Under the pieces are notes generated by a model, which saw only the letters and a list, made by a program, of their open reading frames with translations, was not told where the DNA came from and made no database searches. This document shows positions 17,303-25,342 of a DNA stretch of 64,000 nt, piece by piece. Numbering within the stretch: position 1 is the stretch's first letter; each line of letters opens with the position of its first letter. Location: positions 25,281 through 89,280 of the forward strand of contig CAYYMJ010000004.1 of NCBI GenBank assembly GCA_964472855.1, in the 5' to 3' direction. The position numbers and the translations under genes are program-made. Source of the DNA: Tranquillimonas sp964472855. Lineage in GTDB: Bacteria; Pseudomonadota; Alphaproteobacteria; Rhodobacterales; Rhodobacteraceae.

Positions 17303-17776
17303 ATGATCCCCCGTTTCGGTGCACCGCCCCTGCGCGGCCAAAGATATACCCCGCGCCCCGGCGTCTATGCCGTGCTGCGGCGCCGCGACGAGCTGTTGTT
17401 GACTTTCGAGCATGCGATCGAGCCTGAATTCCAGCTGCCCGGCGGCGGCATTGACCCCGGCGAATCGCCTTTGCAGGCCCTGCATCGCGAGGTGCTGGAA
17501 GAGACCGGCTGGACCATTTCCCGCCCGCGCAGGATGGGGGCGTTCCGCCGCTTTGTCTTCATGCCGGAATATGAGATGTGGGCCGAAAAGCTGTGCCACA
17601 TCTACTGCGCCCGGCCCGCGACCCGGCTAGGCCCGCCGCGCGAAGCGCATCACGATGCCGTCTGGGCCCCGATCGACATTGCCGCCCGGTTACTGGGCAA
17701 CCCGGGCGACCGCAGCTTTGTGGCGCGGCTGCGTGCGGCGCGGCCGGTTGGCGACAGCGTTTCGCGTTTGACTTGA
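17303..17776 (+). CDS. Nudix hydrolase
   Basis: A 157-residue Nudix protein with the box GGGIDPGESPLQALHREVLEETGW at about residues 50-73, matching the G-x5-E-x7-REUxEExGU pattern. The ATG at 17303 follows GGAAAGGA, a good ribosome site; longer in-frame starts lack one. Substrate unknown. It is divergent from hslO and followed by a 613-bp non-coding repeat region. Confidence 0.87.
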   Translation: MIPRFGAPPLRGQRYTPRPGVYAVLRRRDELLLTFEHAIEPEFQLPGGGIDPGESPLQALHREVLEETGWTISRPRRMGAFRRFVFMPEYEMWAEKLCHIYCARPATRLGPPREAHHDAVWAPIDIAARLLGNPGDRSFVARLRAARPVGDSVSRLT

Positions 17777-18389
17777 TCCATCAGGCATCGGCTGACGTGC
17801 TGAGATTCCTGCTTTCAGGCAGCGTCGGGTGATGCGGGTTTGACGTGAAATTGCCTTGGCCCGCCCGGCGGCGGCCTTGGGCGCGGGCATCAGCGCCACC
17901 TTGGCAGGGGTGCGACATGGCCGGAATTTCGCGGCTCCGTTATCCATGGTCCAAGCCGCGCCTTTGGCGCGCCGGCGCGACTGCCCCCTGGCCTGGCGCC
18001 GCAGGGGGCCGCGCGCCGGTCTGCCACGCGCCGACGCGCTGATGCGCTGGCTTGCCGGGCTGCGCAATACCCAAGCCGCCCGCGCTGCAACGCGGGCCCG
18101 CGCGCCGATGCGCCGATGCGCCGATGCGCCGATGCGCCGATGCGCCGATGCGCCGATGCGCCGANNNNNNNNNNNNNNNNNNNNNNNNNNNNNNNNNNNN
18201 NNNNNNNNNNNNNNNNNNNNNNNNNNNNNNNNNNNNNNNNNNNNNNNNNNNNNNNNNNNNNNNNGATGCGCCGATGCGCCGATGCGCCGATGCGCCGATG
18301 CGCCGATGCGCCGATGCGCTGGCTTGCCGGATCTGCCGGCCTGCGCAATACCCAATCCGCCGGCGCTGCATCGCGGGCCCGCGTGCCGA
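17777..18389. repeat. Non-coding repeat region with an 8-bp tandem array and a scaffold gap
   Basis: I see no gene in these 613 bases. They hold a GC hairpin (GCCCCCTG at 17983-17990, CAGGGGGC at 18002-18009), then a tandem array of GATGCGCC: seven full units at 18107-18162 and six full units plus a variant at 18265-18320, on either side of 100 N. The array is bracketed by two related units of about 70-78 bp (18041-18109 and 18313-18390), both starting GATGCGCTGGCTTGCCGG and ending in GCCGAT. The right unit touches the stop codon of the next gene. Confidence 0.85.
18165..18264. other. Scaffold gap (100 N) inside the octamer array
   Basis: Exactly 100 N placed within the GATGCGCC array. The repeat tract on each side is about 55-63 bp long, so the assembly probably broke because the array exceeds the overlap length used. 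The true copy number is unknown. Confidence 0.95.
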
Positions 18390-19649
18390 TCAATCGGGCA
18401 AGGCCATTTCCAGCATCACGCCCGAGACGTCATCCTCGAAAACGCCCAGTTCGACCCGGTCGCGCAGGGCCGACGTGAGCGCGGCGAAAAACCGCTCCGC
18501 CGGCGCGTCGGCGGCGCGGCGGGCAAAGGCGGCCAGCCCGACCTCTTCCACCATGCCGGTGTCGGGGTCGGGGCATTCGGTCACGCCGTCGGAATACAGA
18601 AACAGCCGGTCGCCGGGCGCCAGCGTGATCTTTTCCGGCCAGTATTCGGCCCCGTCGATCAGGCCGATGGGCAGCCCGCCGCTGCCGACGAATTCGACCT
18701 TGCCACCCCGGCGCTGCACCATCGGGTTGGGATGGCCCGCCTGGACGAAGTTGACTTCCGAGCTTGCCAGATCGACATCGGCCAGCAGCATGGTGAAGTA
18801 GTGTTCGGTCCCGAATTCCGACAGGAACAGGGTGTTGAGTTCGGCGCACAGCGCGGGCAGCGGGCACAGGGTGACCGCGTCGCCCTCGCGGGCCAGCGCG
18901 ATGTTCTGGTCGGGCGAACCGGCGTTGAACCAGGCCGCCAGCCGCGCGGTGATCATGGCCGAAGCGATGCCATGGCCGGAAACGTCGATTGAAAACAGCG
19001 CGAAGCGGCTGTCTGACACCGGCACCACGCCCACAAGATCACCACCGATCTGGCCCGAGCTTTCAAACAGGAATGACGCGCGGGCCAGACCTGAGGTAAA
19101 TGGCCCGTCGGGCACCAGCGCGCGCTGAAGCTTGCGCGCCTCGGTCAGGTCACGGTCGATCGCACTGTAAAGGTCCTGCAGTTCTTCCAGTGTCTGGGTG
19201 ACCAGCCGGTTCTTTTCGGTCAGTTCGCGTTCCATCCTGAGGATACGCTCGGCCGCCATGATCCGGGCCTTCAGTTCGTCCCCGTTCAGGGGCTTGACCA
19301 TGAAATCGTCGGCGCCTTTTTCCAGCCCGGACGTCATGGCCGCGCTGTCGGATTTCGAGGTCAGCAGCACGAAATAGACATAGCCCTGATCCGGGCGGGC
19401 CCGGATCGCGGCGCATAGATCGAGACCGGTCATCTCGGGCATCATCCAGTCGCTGAGAACCATGTCGACCCGGTTTGACTGCAGATGCTCCAGCGCTTCG
19501 CTGCCCGAGGCAGCCTCGACCACCGTCATGCCCCAGCGGCCGAGCAGGCTGGAGACAATCCGGCGCTGCAGCCGGCTGTCGTCGACCACCAGCACCTTGC
19601 GGATTGCCCGCGCCGGGGGTGGGTCTTCGGTTATGGTATTTGTGTTCAT
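18390..19649 (-). CDS. Response regulator with PP2C/SpoIIE phosphatase domain (RbaY-like)
   Basis: A 419-residue two-domain signalling protein. Residues 18-130 form a receiver domain with DD at 23-24, phosphoacceptor Asp67 and Lys119; a helical linker follows; residues about 195-417 form a PP2C-type phosphatase with metal-binding IGGDLVG, IDVSGHGIASA and YSDGVTE. Such proteins dephosphorylate anti-sigma antagonists in partner-switching systems; RbaY of Rhodobacter capsulatus has this layout and affects gene transfer agent production. No anti-sigma kinase or antagonist gene is nearby. The ATG at 19649 is preferred over 19691. It is divergent from an Hpt gene, its likely partner. Confidence 0.87.
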   Translation of the reverse strand: MNTNTITEDPPPARAIRKVLVVDDSRLQRRIVSSLLGRWGMTVVEAASGSEALEHLQSNRVDMVLSDWMMPEMTGLDLCAAIRARPDQGYVYFVLLTSKSDSAAMTSGLEKGADDFMVKPLNGDELKARIMAAERILRMERELTEKNRLVTQTLEELQDLYSAIDRDLTEARKLQRALVPDGPFTSGLARASFLFESSGQIGGDLVGVVPVSDSRFALFSIDVSGHGIASAMITARLAAWFNAGSPDQNIALAREGDAVTLCPLPALCAELNTLFLSEFGTEHYFTMLLADVDLASSEVNFVQAGHPNPMVQRRGGKVEFVGSGGLPIGLIDGAEYWPEKITLAPGDRLFLYSDGVTECPDPDTGMVEEVGLAAFARRAADAPAERFFAALTSALRDRVELGVFEDDVSGVMLEMALPD

Positions 19650-19779
19650 CAACGCCGTCTTGCCCCAACTGGCGCCACCCTGCGCGGCCATCGTTAAGAT
19701 CGGGTGAAACGCAGAGTTAAACCTGCAGTTAACCTGGGCCCTCTAGCGTGGGAAACGGGGCCACAGCAGAGAGGCTGTC
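19650..19779. promoter_or_regulatory. Divergent promoter region with a CtrA-like TTAA pair
   Basis: A 130-bp shared upstream region of the RbaY-like and Hpt genes. It contains TTAA at 19694 and, at 19717-19734, TTAA-N8-TTAACC. The canonical CtrA box has 7 nt between the TTAA halves, so this is one base too wide; the TTAACC half-site is still good. TTAA is rare in this GC-rich DNA, which makes three in 40 bp notable. Confidence 0.4.
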
Positions 19780-20100
19780 ATGATCAGTTGGGAACGCGTC
19801 GACGAATTGCGCAGTGAAATTGGAGAGGATGTATTTGGCGAGATCGTCGAGGTCTTTCTGGAAGAAATTGCCGAGGCGATGGCCCGGCTTCAGCAGGGGG
19901 CCGCGCTTGAATCGCTGAAGGCCGACCTGCATTTTGTCAAGGGATGCGCGCTGAACCTGGGGTTCCGGTCGCTGGCCGGCGCCTGCGCCGAGGCCGAGGC
20001 CAGCCCCGGCGCCGAAACGACCGCCGCGGTGGTCGACATCTATGAGCGGTCGAAGAGCACGTTTCTGGACCGGGTCGGGTTGGTGACCGAGCCCGCCTGA
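19780..20100 (+). CDS. Histidine phosphotransfer (Hpt) domain protein
   Basis: A stand-alone Hpt protein of 106 residues, predicted to carry phosphate between response regulators or kinases. It is an all-helical domain with the phosphorylation site in LHFVKGCALNLGF (His51, followed by the conserved Lys54 and Gly55). It is divergent from the RbaY-like receiver-phosphatase, whose receiver domain is an obvious candidate partner. It ends just before a hairpin repeat. Confidence 0.87.
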   Translation: MISWERVDELRSEIGEDVFGEIVEVFLEEIAEAMARLQQGAALESLKADLHFVKGCALNLGFRSLAGACAEAEASPGAETTAAVVDIYERSKSTFLDRVGLVTEPA

Positions 20101-20129
20101 GGTTGCGCCGGAATCGCCCCGCGCGGGAC

Positions 20130-20189
20130 AAAGGGGGGCTTTGCCCCCCTCGGCGCGGGCCCGCGCCTTCGCCCCCCAGGATATTTGCC
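20130..20189 (-). repeat. Dispersed intergenic hairpin repeat, copy B
   Basis: Read on the minus strand: GGCAAATATCCTGGGGGG, then a GC-rich inner palindrome (GGCGCGGGCCCGCGCC), then the terminal hairpin AGGGGGGCAAAGCCCCCCTT. It lies directly downstream of the ilvA stop in the ilvA direction and also after hpt from the other side. Confidence 0.75.
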
Positions 20190-20212
20190 GACAGAAGTAG
20201 GACAGGCGGCCG

Positions 20213-21460
20213 TCAGATCAGGAATTCGGACAAGGTCGCGTCGTTGGTTATGTCGCGCCAGGCAAAGTCGGCACTGTCCAGACGCCGGAACAGGGTTTCG
20301 AAGTTCGTTGCGTCGGAGGTTTCGATGCCGATCAGGACCGAGCCGAAATTGCGGGCCGATTTCTTGAGATATTCAAAGCGGGTGATGTCGTCGCCAGGCC
20401 CCAGAAGTTCGAGAAAGTCGCGCAGGGCGCCCGGACGCTGCGGCAGGCGCAGGATGAAGTATTTCTTGACACCGGAATAGCGCTGGGCCCGTTCCTTGAC
20501 GTCGGGGAGACGTTCGAAATCGAAATTGCCACCCGAGGTGACGCAGACGACCCGGCGGCCGTGGATGGCCGCGCCGAGGTCGGCCAGCACGTCGACCGAC
20601 AGGGCGCCGGCCGGTTCCAGCACCACGCCTTCGACATTCAGCATGGTCTGAATGGTGGCGCAGATGCGGTCTTCGGGAGCCATGAACAGGTTTTGCGCCC
20701 CGACCGAGGCCAGCGCGGCGAAGGTCAGTTCGCCCATGCGCGCCACGGCGGCGCCGTCGACGAAATTGTTGACCTGCGGCAGGGTCACCGGGTGGCCGGC
20801 GTCCAGCGCCGCGGCGAGGCTGGCGGCCCCGGCGGGTTCGGCCAGGACCAGCCGCGTGGCCGGCGACATCTCGGCCAGGTATCGGCGGATGCCGGCCGAC
20901 AGACCGCCGCCACCGACCGGCAGCACCACCACATCGGGTGGTCCGGGCAGGTCGGTCAGCATTTCCACCGCGACGCTGGCCTGCCCTTCGATCACGTCGG
21001 CATCGTCGAAGGGCGCCAGGAAATGCCCCCCGGCTTCGGTGCAATAGGTGCGGGCCGTGGCCAGCGTGTCGTCGAAATAGTCGCCGACCAGCCTGATCTC
21101 GACCGCGTCGCCGCCAAAGGCCCGGGTCTTGTCGACCTTTTGCTGCGGGGTGGTCACCGGCATGAAGATGACGCCGCTGACCCCGAAATGCTGGCAGACA
21201 TAGGCCACGCCCTGCGCGTGGTTGCCGGCACTGGCCGCCACGAACAGCCGCTGGCCGGGATTGGCGGCGCGCCGCTTGCGCATGGCGTTGAAGGCGCCGC
21301 GGATCTTGTAGGACCGCACCGGCGACAGGTCTTCGCGCTTCAGCCAGATCTCGGCGCCGTATTTCTGCGACAGGTAATCGTTGCGCTGCAGCGGCGTCGG
21401 CGGGAACAGCGCCCGCATCCGCGCGGTCACCGCCAGCGCGTTGTCGGCAAAACCGCTCAT
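20213..21460 (-). CDS. ilvA: Threonine ammonia-lyase (threonine dehydratase)
   Basis: A PLP enzyme that converts threonine to 2-oxobutanoate, the first step of isoleucine synthesis. The 415 residues include the PLP lysine in SYKIRGAFNA (Lys52), AASAGNHAQGVA and the glycine loop VGGGGLSAG. The C-terminal part (YFILRLPQRPGAL and following) is an ACT-like regulatory region as in feedback-controlled enzymes. It is coupled to the upstream thioesterase gene by an ATGA overlap. Confidence 0.94.
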   Translation of the reverse strand: MSGFADNALAVTARMRALFPPTPLQRNDYLSQKYGAEIWLKREDLSPVRSYKIRGAFNAMRKRRAANPGQRLFVAASAGNHAQGVAYVCQHFGVSGVIFMPVTTPQQKVDKTRAFGGDAVEIRLVGDYFDDTLATARTYCTEAGGHFLAPFDDADVIEGQASVAVEMLTDLPGPPDVVVLPVGGGGLSAGIRRYLAEMSPATRLVLAEPAGAASLAAALDAGHPVTLPQVNNFVDGAAVARMGELTFAALASVGAQNLFMAPEDRICATIQTMLNVEGVVLEPAGALSVDVLADLGAAIHGRRVVCVTSGGNFDFERLPDVKERAQRYSGVKKYFILRLPQRPGALRDFLELLGPGDDITRFEYLKKSARNFGSVLIGIETSDATNFETLFRRLDSADFAWRDITNDATLSEFLI

Positions 21461-21885
21461 CCGGCGTCGACCAGGTGCGCCCCGAGCTTTTCGGCAATCT
21501 CGGCCGGAATGACGGCTGATCCGCGGGTTTCGGGGTCGAAGAACACCTCGACCAGATCATAGGTCGCGTGCAGGGCACCGGTGACCGCATGCAGCATCTG
21601 GAACTTGAAATTCGCGCTTTTGCTGCCGATCCGCGTGACCGCACCGCTGATGCGTATCTGGTCGCCTGCCGTCAACTCGCGCACGAAGGTGGTCGTGGCC
21701 CGCGCCGTGACGGTGTGGATGCCGTGATCGGGCAGCATCTCGTCATAGGGCAGGCCCAGCTCGGTCCACATGTGGAAGGTTGCGTCGTCGAAGAACGGCG
21801 CATAGTGGCGCACGTTCATGTGGCCGAACTGGTCGTGATGCCACGGATGCACGACGCCGCGCATCAATTCGATCCATTTGCTCAT
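21457..21885 (-). CDS. Hotdog-fold acyl-CoA thioesterase-like protein
   Basis: A 142-residue single hotdog domain of the 4-hydroxybenzoyl-CoA thioesterase/YbgC group. The family signature HHDQFGHMNVRHYAPFFDDA, with the active-site Asp in the first part, lies near the N-terminus (about residues 16-35). The true acyl substrate is unknown. The ATG at 21885 is the start that gives the full hotdog domain without extra sequence. It is coupled to ilvA and divergent from argG. Confidence 0.87.
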   Translation of the reverse strand: MSKWIELMRGVVHPWHHDQFGHMNVRHYAPFFDDATFHMWTELGLPYDEMLPDHGIHTVTARATTTFVRELTAGDQIRISGAVTRIGSKSANFKFQMLHAVTGALHATYDLVEVFFDPETRGSAVIPAEIAEKLGAHLVDAG

Positions 21886-22008
21886 CGGCCCGGTCCTTCC
21901 CCTGTTGCGGCGCCAACACAAGCACCGGCGGGCCGGGCCCGCAACCCCGCCTTGCCGATCAACTGCGCGGGCTGTAAACGGCGCCCAGCAACAAATTCCG
22001 GAGCTGAA

Positions 22009-23226
22009 ATGTCCTCGCCCAAGAAAGTCGTGCTGGCCTATTCCGGCGGTCTCGATACCTCGATCATCCTCAAATGGCTGATGGTCGAATATGGCTGCGA
22101 GGTGGTGACCTTCACCGCCGACCTCGGCCAGGGGGAAGAGCTTGAGCCCGCCCGCGCCAAGGCCGAGATGATGGGGGCCGCCGCCATCTATGTCGAGGAT
22201 CTGCGCGAAGAGTTCGTGCGCGATTTCGTCTTCCCGATGTTTCGGGCCAACGCGGTTTACGAGGGGCTTTATCTGCTGGGCACGTCGATTGCGCGGCCCC
22301 TCATTTCCAAGCGACTGGTCGAGATTGCCGCGGCCGAAGGCGCCGACGCCGTGGCCCATGGCGCCACTGGCAAGGGCAATGACCAGGTGCGGTTTGAACT
22401 CAGCGCCTATGCCCTGAACCCCGACATCCGCGTCATCGCACCCTGGCGCGAATGGGACCTGTCCAGCCGCACCCGGCTGATCGAGTTTGCCGAATCGCAC
22501 CAGATTCCGATTGCGCGCGACAAGCGGGGCGAAGCGCCGTTTTCGGTTGACGCCAATCTTCTGCACACCTCGTCCGAAGGCAAGGTGCTGGAAAACCCGG
22601 CCAATCCGGCGCCACCTTATGTCTACCAGCGCACGGTCGACCCCGAATCGGCGCCGGACACGCCCGAGTTTATCGAGGTCGGCTTTGAACGCGGCGACGC
22701 GGTGTCGATCGATGGGCAGGCCATGTCGCCCGCGACCATCCTGACCCGGCTGAACGAACTGGGCGGCAAGCATGGCATCGGGCGGCTCGATTTCGTCGAA
22801 AACCGCTTTGTCGGCATGAAATCGCGCGGCGTCTATGAAACCCCGGGTGGCACTGTTTTGCTCGAGGCGCACCGCGGCATCGAACAGATCACGCTCGACA
22901 GCGGCGCCGGTCATCTGAAAGACAGCCTGATGCCGCGCTATGCCGAGCTGATCTACAACGGTTTCTGGTTCAGCCCCGAACGCGAGATGCTGCAGGCCCT
23001 GATCGACCGCAGCCAGCAACATGTGACCGGCACCGTGCGGCTAAAGCTTTACAAGGGGTCGGCCAGTTGCGTCGGCCGCTGGTCCGACCATTCGCTGTAT
23101 TCCGAGGCGCATGTCACCTTCGAAGACGACGCCGGCGCCTATGACCAGACCGATGCCGCCGGCTTCATCCAGCTGAACGCCCTGCGCCTGAAACTGCTGG
23201 CGGCGCGGGATCGGCGGCTGAAGTGA
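22009..23226 (+). CDS. argG: Argininosuccinate synthase
   Basis: It joins citrulline and aspartate with ATP in arginine synthesis. The 405 residues start at ATG 22009; the ATP-binding P-loop-like AYSGGLDTS is at residues 10-18, and the family blocks HGATGKGNDQVRFE, APWREWD and DKRGEAPFSVDANLLH are intact. It overlaps the acetyltransferase gene by 4 nt (GTGA), indicating coupling. Confidence 0.97.
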   Translation: MSSPKKVVLAYSGGLDTSIILKWLMVEYGCEVVTFTADLGQGEELEPARAKAEMMGAAAIYVEDLREEFVRDFVFPMFRANAVYEGLYLLGTSIARPLISKRLVEIAAAEGADAVAHGATGKGNDQVRFELSAYALNPDIRVIAPWREWDLSSRTRLIEFAESHQIPIARDKRGEAPFSVDANLLHTSSEGKVLENPANPAPPYVYQRTVDPESAPDTPEFIEVGFERGDAVSIDGQAMSPATILTRLNELGGKHGIGRLDFVENRFVGMKSRGVYETPGGTVLLEAHRGIEQITLDSGAGHLKDSLMPRYAELIYNGFWFSPEREMLQALIDRSQQHVTGTVRLKLYKGSASCVGRWSDHSLYSEAHVTFEDDAGAYDQTDAAGFIQLNALRLKLLAARDRRLK

Positions 23227-23684
23227 CCGCGCTGCGCCCGGTCACGCGTGACCATGTCGGCCCGCTGATCCGGCTGAAGGTCGCGCCGCACCAGGACGGC
23301 TTTGTCGCCCCCAACGCGGTCAGCCTTGCGCAGGCACCCTACGAAACCGGCGCCTTCCCATTCGCGATCTGCGACGGCGAAACGCCGGTTGGCTATCTGG
23401 CGCTGATCGACATGCGCATCCACGACTTCCGCGAAGATGGGGACGACCCGAACTCGGCCTATCTGTGGCGGCTGATGATCGGCGCCGACCACCAGAAACA
23501 GGGCCACGCCACCGCCGCGCTGGTCGCCGCCTGTGACTGGTGCACCGGCCGTGGCCTGCCGCGGCTGTTCACCTCGGCGGTGCCGGAAAATGGCGTGGTG
23601 CGCCAGTTCTACCAATCCCAGGGCTTCACCGAAACCGGGCGCGTGACCGAGGGCGAGGTGGAATATATGCGCCCCATCGCCTGA
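23223..23684 (+). CDS. GNAT-family N-acetyltransferase (polyamine type likely)
   Basis: A 153-residue acetyl-CoA-dependent acetyltransferase beginning with GTG at 23223, inside the argG stop. The acetyl-CoA loop region is LMIGADHQKQGHATAAL and the C-terminal strand ends EGEVEYMRPIA. The N-terminal HQDGFVAPNAVSLAQA segment resembles diamine/polyamine acetyltransferases such as BltD/PaiA. Since arginine is a polyamine precursor, the coupling to argG fits, but the substrate is inferred only. Confidence 0.83.
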   Translation: MTALRPVTRDHVGPLIRLKVAPHQDGFVAPNAVSLAQAPYETGAFPFAICDGETPVGYLALIDMRIHDFREDGDDPNSAYLWRLMIGADHQKQGHATAALVAACDWCTGRGLPRLFTSAVPENGVVRQFYQSQGFTETGRVTEGEVEYMRPIA

Positions 23685-23687
23685 CCG

Positions 23688-24395
23688 TCATGCCAGCGCC
23701 CGCTCCAGCAACCTCTCGTAGGCGGGCATGCCCAACGCCGCCAGCGCCGCGCCCGCGTCATCCAGCACCGGCACCGGCCCCTCGACCCCGGCAAAGCCGG
23801 TTGATGTGTGGACCGACCCGTACCAATGCGCCGCCCATACGCCGTCCTGCGCAATCCCCCCCGGGGCCCAGCCCAGCATCGCCGGATCAAACGGCAGGCC
23901 GATCGCCGCGCACAGGGCCGCCAAGGCAGCGCGCGGATCGGCGCGGATGCCCTCGGACGAAATGACAACCGGGTCATGGCCTGCGTCGCATAACCGCCGG
24001 AACAGGTCCCACTGCCGCTCGAACCCCAGATCGGCCGGCGTCGCCCGCTCGCGCCGGGCCGCGTAACTGGCCACCACCCGCGCCGGGTGCCGGATCAGGA
24101 ACACCTGCGCGGCGCCGGCACACCAATCCAGCGGGAAGCCGTCCAGCATGTGGTGGATCATGTGTTTCTGATAGACATGGGGGCTGCCGTTGCGGGCGCA
24201 TTGCCGCGCCGCCGCCGCCGGATCGCAGGACATCGACGCCAGAACCGCATCGCGCATGGGGTGATCGACGCCGCTGGCCTGCAGGTAGGCACCGTAAAAC
24301 GGCTCGTCCAAGACCGCGAAATCAGGCCGGGCGGCAAAGGCGTACATCATCGCGGTCGACAGGTTTCTCGGGCCCGACCAGCCGGCTATTCGCAT
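23688..24395 (-). CDS. Sulfotransferase-like P-loop protein
   Basis: A 235-residue protein starting at ATG 24395 behind AGGGGGACGAG. The N-terminal WSGPRNLSTAMM looks like a PAPS-binding phosphosulfate loop, and VFLIRHPARVVASYAARRE resembles the 3'-phosphate-binding motif of sulfotransferases (RxPxxxxxS). The family is often loosely annotated; no acceptor can be proposed. Its 3' end converges with the acetyltransferase gene (3 nt apart), and it is divergent from msrA. Confidence 0.72.
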   Translation of the reverse strand: MRIAGWSGPRNLSTAMMYAFAARPDFAVLDEPFYGAYLQASGVDHPMRDAVLASMSCDPAAAARQCARNGSPHVYQKHMIHHMLDGFPLDWCAGAAQVFLIRHPARVVASYAARRERATPADLGFERQWDLFRRLCDAGHDPVVISSEGIRADPRAALAALCAAIGLPFDPAMLGWAPGGIAQDGVWAAHWYGSVHTSTGFAGVEGPVPVLDDAGAALAALGMPAYERLLERALA

Positions 24396-24521
24396 CTCGT
24401 CCCCCTCTGCCTTTCCGCTGAAACATCTCTCAGAACGACGTGAGATCACAAGCCAGTGAATTGCACAATCGCCGCCTGCGCGCATCTAACCGGGTCGACC
24501 CCTGGCAAGGAAAGGCCAATC

Positions 24522-25154
24522 ATGACCCTGCGCACACTCATTCTCGCCATCACCCTCGCCCTTGGCCTGCCGGCCACCGCCAGCCGCGCCGCCGAACTGG
24601 TCGTCGCCGGTGGCTGCTTCTGGTGTGTCGAGGCCGACTTCGAAAAGGTCGCCGGCGTGCAGGGCGTCGTGTCGGGCTATACCGGCGGCACTCTGGCCAG
24701 CCCGACCTACAAGGATGTCAGCCACGGCGGCACCGGGCACTACGAGGCGGTGCGCATCCGCTTCAACCCCAACGTCGTGTCGCGCGAACGCCTGCTCTAC
24801 CTGTTCTTCCGCTCGGTCGACCCCACCGACGCCGGCGGCCAGTTCTGCGACCGGGGCAACAGCTACCGCACGGCGATCTTCGTCGCATCCCCGCACGAAC
24901 GTGCCCTTGCCGAACAGGTGCGCGCCCAGGCCCGCGCCGATCTGGGGCGCCGCATCGTCACCCCGGTGCTCGACCGGGCCACCTTTTACCGGGCCGAGGC
25001 CTATCACCAGAATTATTACCACAGCCGCGACCGCATCCTGACCCGCTTTGGCTGGATCACCAAGGAAGCCGCCTACAAGAAATATCGCGCCTCCTGCGGG
25101 CGCGACAATCGCGTGCGCGACCTCTGGGGCAGCGCCGCCGCTTTCGCCTCCTGA
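24522..25154 (+). CDS. msrA: Peptide methionine-S-sulfoxide reductase, exported
   Basis: It repairs the S form of methionine sulfoxide. The 210-residue protein begins at ATG 24522 behind AAGGAAAGG and has an N-terminal signal peptide (about residues 1-23, ending SRA), so it acts in the periplasm. The catalytic GGCFWC lies just after the signal, followed by GYTGG and AYHQNYY. There is no fused MsrB domain and no msrB beside it. It is followed by a dispersed hairpin repeat. Confidence 0.93.
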   Translation: MTLRTLILAITLALGLPATASRAAELVVAGGCFWCVEADFEKVAGVQGVVSGYTGGTLASPTYKDVSHGGTGHYEAVRIRFNPNVVSRERLLYLFFRSVDPTDAGGQFCDRGNSYRTAIFVASPHERALAEQVRAQARADLGRRIVTPVLDRATFYRAEAYHQNYYHSRDRILTRFGWITKEAAYKKYRASCGRDNRVRDLWGSAAAFAS

Positions 25155-25162
25155 CTGTCCCG

Positions 25163-25230
25163 CCCATCAGCTTGGGCCAAATATCCCGGGGGTGAATGCG
25201 CGCCCGCGCGCAGAGGGGGCAGCGCCCCCT
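25163..25230 (+). repeat. Dispersed intergenic hairpin repeat, copy C
   Basis: A 68-bp element: CCCATCAGCTTGGG, CAAATATCCCGGGGGTGAA, a short palindromic GCGCGCCCGCGCGC core, and a terminal hairpin AGGGGGC-AGC-GCCCCCT. It is nearly identical to copy D at 42687 and lies 9 nt past the msrA stop. No T-run follows, so it is not a standard intrinsic terminator. Confidence 0.8.
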
Positions 25231-25342
25231 CCCCCGCAACCAGACAATCCCGCCCGCGCCAGCGCGCCCGGGGCCAAGATCCGGCTTCCGGTGGCGGCAA
25301 ACCGGCGATAGGTTGCAGCCTCAGCGCGACCGAGGGGACAGC

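Noticed and set aside
17690..18164. A Lys/Arg-rich minus-strand frame beside the octamer array
   Set aside because: It overlaps the Nudix gene and runs through the repeat and gap; no start signal or known motif.
18107..18320. The octamer array as a CRISPR or as a coding repeat protein
   Set aside because: Units are 8 bp with no spacers, so it is not CRISPR. The frames through it are period-8 artefacts running into the gap with no start signal.
25163..25230. Hairpin repeats as ordinary intrinsic terminators
   Set aside because: The stems are strong but no T-run follows, unlike the three hairpins accepted as terminators near 5.6, 6.0 and 50.7 kb.
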